Source of the DNA: Sphaeroforma sirkka
Lineage: Eukaryota; Opisthokonta; Ichthyosporea; Ichthyophonida
DNA: 51,023 nt
Reading direction: 5' to 3'
Assembly: GCA_001586965.3 (NCBI GenBank)
Contig: LUCW03001515.1
Coordinates: 75,001 to 126,023, forward strand
This document shows positions 45,531 to 51,023 of the stretch, one piece after another (position 1 is the stretch's first letter; each line of letters starts with the position of its first letter). The translations under genes were made by a program, and so were the position numbers. The notes beneath the pieces are model-generated. The model was not told the DNA's origin, did no database searches, and saw only the letters and a list, made by a program, of their open reading frames with translations.

Positions 45531-46639
45531 ACGTGTGGACGACGAGGATGAAGAAAGAATCTACTAATACGAGTGAACCCGAAGAGCGAACATTCCAATC
45601 AAGCAGAGCATTAACCAGGGTCAACAAGGAAAGTCTCACGACGATCAAATGACGAAATCAGACAATCAGTCAGAATCCACAGATAAGTAGTCATGTGTGA
45701 GTACAGGTAGGAAGGTTGTTTTCAGTGTGAGACAAGTACAAATCGTATTGCAAGCTAATGAGCTTAAATTGTATTTAAGAAGTTGTTAGAAGAAAGTTCT
45801 TTAGGATCCACAGTAGGGTAGTAGAGATGGGAGATGTACATGGTTAGTACCGACTCGGTTAGTACGATGACGCAAAAGAATCAGCGGCATACTAGATTAT
45901 TTTACAAAAGTTTTCAGAATGGGATATTAGGAAGCATACAGAGACACAAGTAAGCACCTGTGAGTTATTAGGAGCATATAAGGGTGGGGGCGCACATAAC
46001 ACGAACGATGCAAGTAAATACAAGGTTAAATTGTGGAAATGATATGCGAACACACTCAAATCACTAGAACTTCCAGATAAATCAGGTCAACGGAGAGGAT
46101 CAACAGTATGCACAGAAGGTGTGGTTGACGGCAGCTTAGTTTAGGAGTGCAATAACGAGCAATCGTTCTTAGATCAAGAAGCATATTCCAACAACCGCAA
46201 CAGCACATGACAAGGACATCACGGGTAAGAAGAGTAAAAAGAGGAGCGATGAGGAAGTTCCCAACAGGGTCCTGCGAATAGGCCGTCATTAGGCCGGAGT
46301 AAGAGCTGGCGAGGAGTAGAACAAGAAGTGGCTCCGACTAATGAGGCACTCAACCATATGTTATTGTGGGATGAAGAGTAAGACAGCTGGTAGTGTTAGA
46401 GTATATAGACTATCCACACTACTTATGTTAGTGTAGGAAATAAAACAGTCACGAGGGAACCCACGAGTTCCTCGGAGATCGATGTCGAGACGTTATGTGT
46501 TTGAAGGATGAAATTTAATAGAAAATGGATATTTATATTCAGTACTCTATCAGTTCATTCGGACACATTTCTAGTTCTCCATTGACAAACAACTCACCAA
46601 CCATGTCCTACCCCCCGCCAAAGTCGTAGACAGCAACTC
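45531..46639. other. Unassigned, upstream of the gag-pol fossil
   Basis: No intact frame and no terminal repeat are recognised. It could be 5' leader or terminal repeat of the element that follows. Confidence 0.3.
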
Positions 46640-49600
46640 TTGAATCCTGAGCGCCGCAAGGAAGATGATATCGACCGACGTGGAACTAAACGTCGTCAGT
46701 CCCATACGGAACGCTCCGCTCCGCACTCAGGTCAGGCACTGGAGGGGCAACAACAGACACATCTTGGGGCTCCACACATTATTTCCGCGGACGACAAGCA
46801 GCCACCAACAGCAAAAAAAAAAATGGACCTGCACAATCTGACGAGGATGTCATATTCGAGGGTGAGACCAAGGAAGTACCCAACCTGCGTGCGGACAGTA
46901 GTCAGACTTTTTATTGGTGAACAGGTAGCCAGTGAAGGGCTGTCCCTCGTTCGTCTCGGGATACTCCAGGGGCCTTATTTCCCAGTAATGACCCACCACG
47001 CCTCCCACCTAACAAGCGGAAGCGTCACCGGAACCGTACCAACAACAAGGAAACGGCACGGGAACAATCGTCAGCTCAGAAACTCACGGAGCTGATGACA
47101 CAACAGCAGTCTCTCTTTGAAAAAATACGAACAGAGGTTACAGCGCATAAACGCCGGACGAACTACAATAGGGCCGGCCGCTAAGGAGAGTTCTTCTGAC
47201 GCACACGAACGGGTACAGGCAGTACCAGAGGACGAAGACAACCCTACCTTCCGAATTCAAGGCTGTGAGCGTCCGTTTTATGGACTTGGGTACAAATCAC
47301 CAGGGTCAGAGGACAGTTCAACCGAGGAGGATGATACTCTGTCTGCCAGTGAGAACACACCAACTTTTCAAGAGTTCGCACATGAACAAGTATTAGCCAG
47401 ACAGAATCCTCAAGGTAAGCAGGCGGTGAAGAATAGACAGGACCGATTAAGTACGAACCTGCGCCAACAACAGCAACGTCAGTGGGGCGAGAAAGAAGCG
47501 CCCAGTGAATATGTACAGACACATAAACGACAAGAGAAGGAGACAACAGTGCCTCCGCCCACACCGGCTAGTATCGAGAAAAGGCGACAGGCGCTACACG
47601 CACGGATACTACAGTTAAGTGACGAGCTATGCCAAGCAATCGAGGAGAATAACACGGCTCGAGCTGAAGCTCTTCGGGGCGTGATTGAGACACTTCGAGC
47701 TACATTAGAGTCCCGACCGGTAGAGAAGCGTCCCGTACCTTCACCACGTACGTGGCCTGATTGGCCGTCGAACAGATACTACCTACATGATATCATGGAA
47801 CGGGACACAAGAGGGGCTCTCCTCGAGGCGTTCAAGAACGCACAAATCGCAGGGCTGGACGAGTTGGAACCTACATGGTTTCATAAGGTACTATCTTACT
47901 TCAAGGCGGAGAAGTCAACGCTGGACTACATCCGCGACAACTCTGAACGGTTGAAGACATGCACACCTCAACTACAGATCGAACAGATCTGTTCGCACGA
48001 AACACAAGCCACTGTCGATCCCGCGTTTCGCAAGTTAGCCAAGGGCCAAAGTCGGAACATGCACACTCCTCTTATGGAACAAATGACACAGCTCATGGAG
48101 AACCACAGGAGGGCACGTGAACGGTGCCAGACAGATGCCGACTTCCAACAGAATTTAGTGAACCACTGCATTGTACAACTGTTAGAAAGAAGCTCTCAAC
48201 GGCCGTACGTATGAACGTACTCTACAGTTGTATCCCAAATGGCAACTGATGGAGACACACGAGCTTATACAGCTGTTGAGCCCTGACATTCAGGATGCAC
48301 AGCAACGTACGGCAGCACGTTTCCAGGGTCGCAACAACCGCGAGGGCCCGACGACCAATGGAAGTCGCGACCACACCAATAGCCGCCCCAACCTACAGAC
48401 GAGTAGACGACAAACGCAGAATTGGACTCAACGGCCCCAACCTACGGTACCAACGACTTGTGCGGGGTGCCAGGCACAGGCGCCACCAGGTGGTAGGCAC
48501 ATCCCACAGTGTCACCATTTCAGGGCGTCGCAAGCGGTGAGCGCAGAGGGTCGGGCAAGGCTATACGACAACAACCGTCCTTTGAGGGACGTACAATCGG
48601 TACACAGACCGTCCACAACGTCAACCGCAGGACAGGGGCAGAATACATCCCAGACTAGAGACGTAGTTACAATACGTCCGACGCCTCAAGTACAGGTGAA
48701 TGCGATTACACAGGACGAAGACTTGGCTCCACCATCGGAAGCTACAGAGATTCATATCAACACGATCCTTTACGAAGACTTCGAGCACATGACGTCACCA
48801 CCAAACCACACCTATGACACGTGGGAGTCGGTAGCCGATCATGCATGAGAGGTGAGGGTGTCTGAGTCGGATGGAGCTTCATATTTGTTACCACGATTGG
48901 AGCAGTGATGGCAATACAAGACCCATTGCTGACGTCAGACAACCGAGTCTATATTCAAGTACAAATCAACGGACGTACGTTCAAAGCCTTGATAGACACG
49001 GGAGCAAATAGAAGTTGTATCTCACAGACATCCGCAGACCTCCTTGGCCGACCAATAACTCCCGGCACCACCTGGGTCATTTATATATTTAGCTGACAAG
49101 GCGGTGCGAACTCCTCGACTGGGGACGACGGAAGTGGTACCTATAAGGTACGGTACCAGAATTATCGACGGTTCATTAGAATTGATGAACTTGCCGACGG
49201 GTATAGATGTTATAGTGGGGCAAGATATGTTGAAAGGCTTGGGCCTATACATAGGCGGTATCCAATCGCCACTTGCACCAATAGACCCCACAGAACTAGA
49301 AGAGCTCCTCGAACCCATACCACGCCGACAGGCACCTAACATGACGGAACCCGTCGATGTACGCGAACGGTTGGCACAGGATTTGGAAGCCAATGCGAAA
49401 ATTGCCGACAACGCGCGCTGTCGTCTGGAAGGAGGAGGTAAACCATCCCAGTAACCATGAACAAGCGTTGCAGATGCGGCGATCGCGTAACTTCGTATCC
49501 GATCGATGGCTCCCGCGTGGATGAACAAGTGAAGAAGTGGTTGACGGATTTGTGATCACGAAACGAACGAGACAACCAACGACTGTTAATCTTCCTCTCC

Positions 49601-51023
49601 TTGCGGTACCGACATTCGATGCGGAAGGCAACGTCGAAAAGAAGGTACGCGTGTGTTTTAGACATGCGTGCCGTTAACGCGCTTATTCCTGGTGACCAGT
49701 TCCTGATCCCCAAGGTCAACGAACTCATATCTCGCCTCAAGAGGAAAAGTACATTAACGACGCTGGACATATCGGCTGCGCCACAGGCTGCCCATCCATC
49801 CAGACTCACAATACTTTATTTAGTTTTACACGAACGTTATCAGTACTCGTTCACATCAGCAACCGTTCAGTCTTCATGTACTCACGCAGCAGTTTCAACG
49901 TCACCTTTTGGCTTACTTGATGGCTTACCGGTTCACCACTCATATCGATGACATAGTTATCGCCAGTGACGGTTATGAATTTGAACACGTTAGGGACGGT
50001 GCAGAAGGTGATACAACGCTTTTAACATACCACAGGTTTGCTTAACCCGTGCCAAGTGCCACTTCGCTATTCTGAAGTCAGGTGATCCTGGAAGCGTATC
50101 GGGCACAAGGCATTGACATTGACCGGCGAAAAGCAGCCAAGCTGATCGACTGGCCCACACCAACGATACAAAGATATAGCCTCGGCGTTGGGTTTAGCAA
50201 ATTACCTCCACGAACATACCTGCTAATTCTCGCGAACACGGTTGTACCTTGTGCGAATTTCTGCAAAACCCAAACCAAAGGAGTTGATAGGTGATCGTTG
50301 GGAGAGAGACATGCGCAGTGGCGGGCAGGCAAAAGACGTGGTGGTGAATGCTGTGGCGTTACACTTTCCGGTCGACGGCATTCTCTGAACTTTGAAACCG
50401 ACGCTGGCGATTACGGTTTAGGGGATGCGCTATTCCAATAGGTCAACGGTAAGAAACATTACGCTAATGTTCTTTAGTAAAGACTCCTGAACTCATGCGT
50501 TTAACAGAACCACGCCCACCTATAGCTAGCTAGTTACTGGCATTTTGGTGTATATGGACTGACATTATTTCAGGGAATGCTTGGATGGGCAACGGTTTAC
50601 GGGTCTTCACGACCACTGGCCCTTTATGTATAAGTGAACACACAGCTCAAGCTTAATCCGATGCTTCAAAGATGGCATCATATCATCGCGCCATTCAACT
50701 TTACCCATATCGCATATACCAGAGAGTCACGCAAATCTGCTCCGGATGTTAAGTAGAGTTAACAGGGGACACAAGGAGCAAGTTGAACTCGAAATAATAC
50801 CGATTTTGACGGCTGGTAGTTCTAGTAGTTACTTTGAACAAGTTGTGCAACAAATACCTGGACCGAATGACATAGATGTATTTGCAGCGGACCAACCAAC
50901 GCTCAGCTTCCTCGGTTCTGGACCGAAGGACATGAGCGTTTGCCCACGACTGGTCGATAGTCGATGGATGGATGAACCCGCCTTGGAACAGATACACAGG
51001 ATGTTACGCAAGATACGAGGCCG
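46640..51023 (+). mobile_element. Fossil Ty3/Gypsy-like retrotransposon, gag-protease-RT, cut by the window edge
   Basis: Parts in order: a long gag-type frame (47117-48214) rich in charged residues, with a coiled-coil-like stretch (LSDELCQAIEENNTARAE) and a capsid-like helix-rich half (ALLEAFKNAQIAGLDELEPT). A basic nucleocapsid region (48228-48848) has a zinc-finger-like CAGCQAQAPPGGRHIPQCHH. An aspartic protease (48.9-49.4 kb) has IDTGANRSCIS and TGIDVIVGQDML. Reverse transcriptase follows (49.5-50.3 kb), recognisable by LDMRAVNALIPGDQFLIPKV and TTLDISA, with RNase H traces (ETDAGDYGLGDALFQ, about 50.4 kb). The gag part is well preserved, while pol is broken in many places. The 3' end lies outside the window and no terminal repeat was found by eye. 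Confidence 0.8.

Noticed and set aside
37392-51023. Recognisable long terminal repeats around the retroelement fossils
   Set aside because: I could not find matching direct repeats by eye. A dot plot of the region against itself would decide, with paired blocks of more than 100 bp as support.

Overview
The window is nuclear DNA from an intron-rich eukaryote. It holds two long split genes whose exons join through GT-AG introns in matching phase, very many (AT)n microsatellites, minisatellites, a stray piece of 18S rRNA sequence, and several decayed LTR retrotransposons. One gene encodes a Mediator subunit 1 (MED1) closer to the animal form than to the yeast form. Together with the long repeat-filled introns, this suggests a unicellular relative of animals, for example an ichthyosporean of the Sphaeroforma type. 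The species is an inference, not a reading.

Layout. At 2.07-3.2 kb there is a small secreted cysteine-rich protein gene, followed by three decaying copies of the same module. At 5.63-4.0 kb (minus) there is a two-exon gene for a secretory-pathway protein with a degenerate FkbM-type methyltransferase fold. The interval 5.6-10.4 kb is gene-poor: a large (AT)n block, a Copia fossil scrap, a 57-bp tandem repeat interrupted by about 110 bp of 18S rRNA sequence, and a minisatellite that runs up to the next gene. At 18.0-10.4 kb (minus) there is a ten-exon amino-acid transporter of the AVT3/AVT4-SLC36 type. At 19.67-35.0 kb (plus) there is a 14-exon MED1 gene coding for 851 residues. These two genes are divergent and share a 1.66-kb upstream region. 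From 35.7 kb onward the window is mostly a graveyard: unidentified ORFs, an integrase-bearing LTR element (37.4-40.6 kb), a Ty3/Gypsy-like RT scrap on the minus strand (42.8-43.8 kb), a Copia RNase H tail (44.7 kb), a cluster of perfect hairpins (45.1-45.5 kb), and a Ty3/Gypsy-like gag-protease-RT element that runs off the right edge.

The most unusual signal is in the two split genes. At least five exon 3' ends of MED1 (exons 3, 5, 8, 9 and 11) are tandemly repeated into the following intron together with their splice donor. One exon 5' end of the transporter (exon 7) is likewise copied with its acceptor. Unit lengths differ (about 100, 113, 80-86, 21 and 277 bp; 106 bp at the acceptor), so these are independent events. 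In MED1 exon 9 the 21-bp period keeps five successive donors in one reading phase. The host gene models come from reading phase, splice consensus and family knowledge; no transcript or database search was available.
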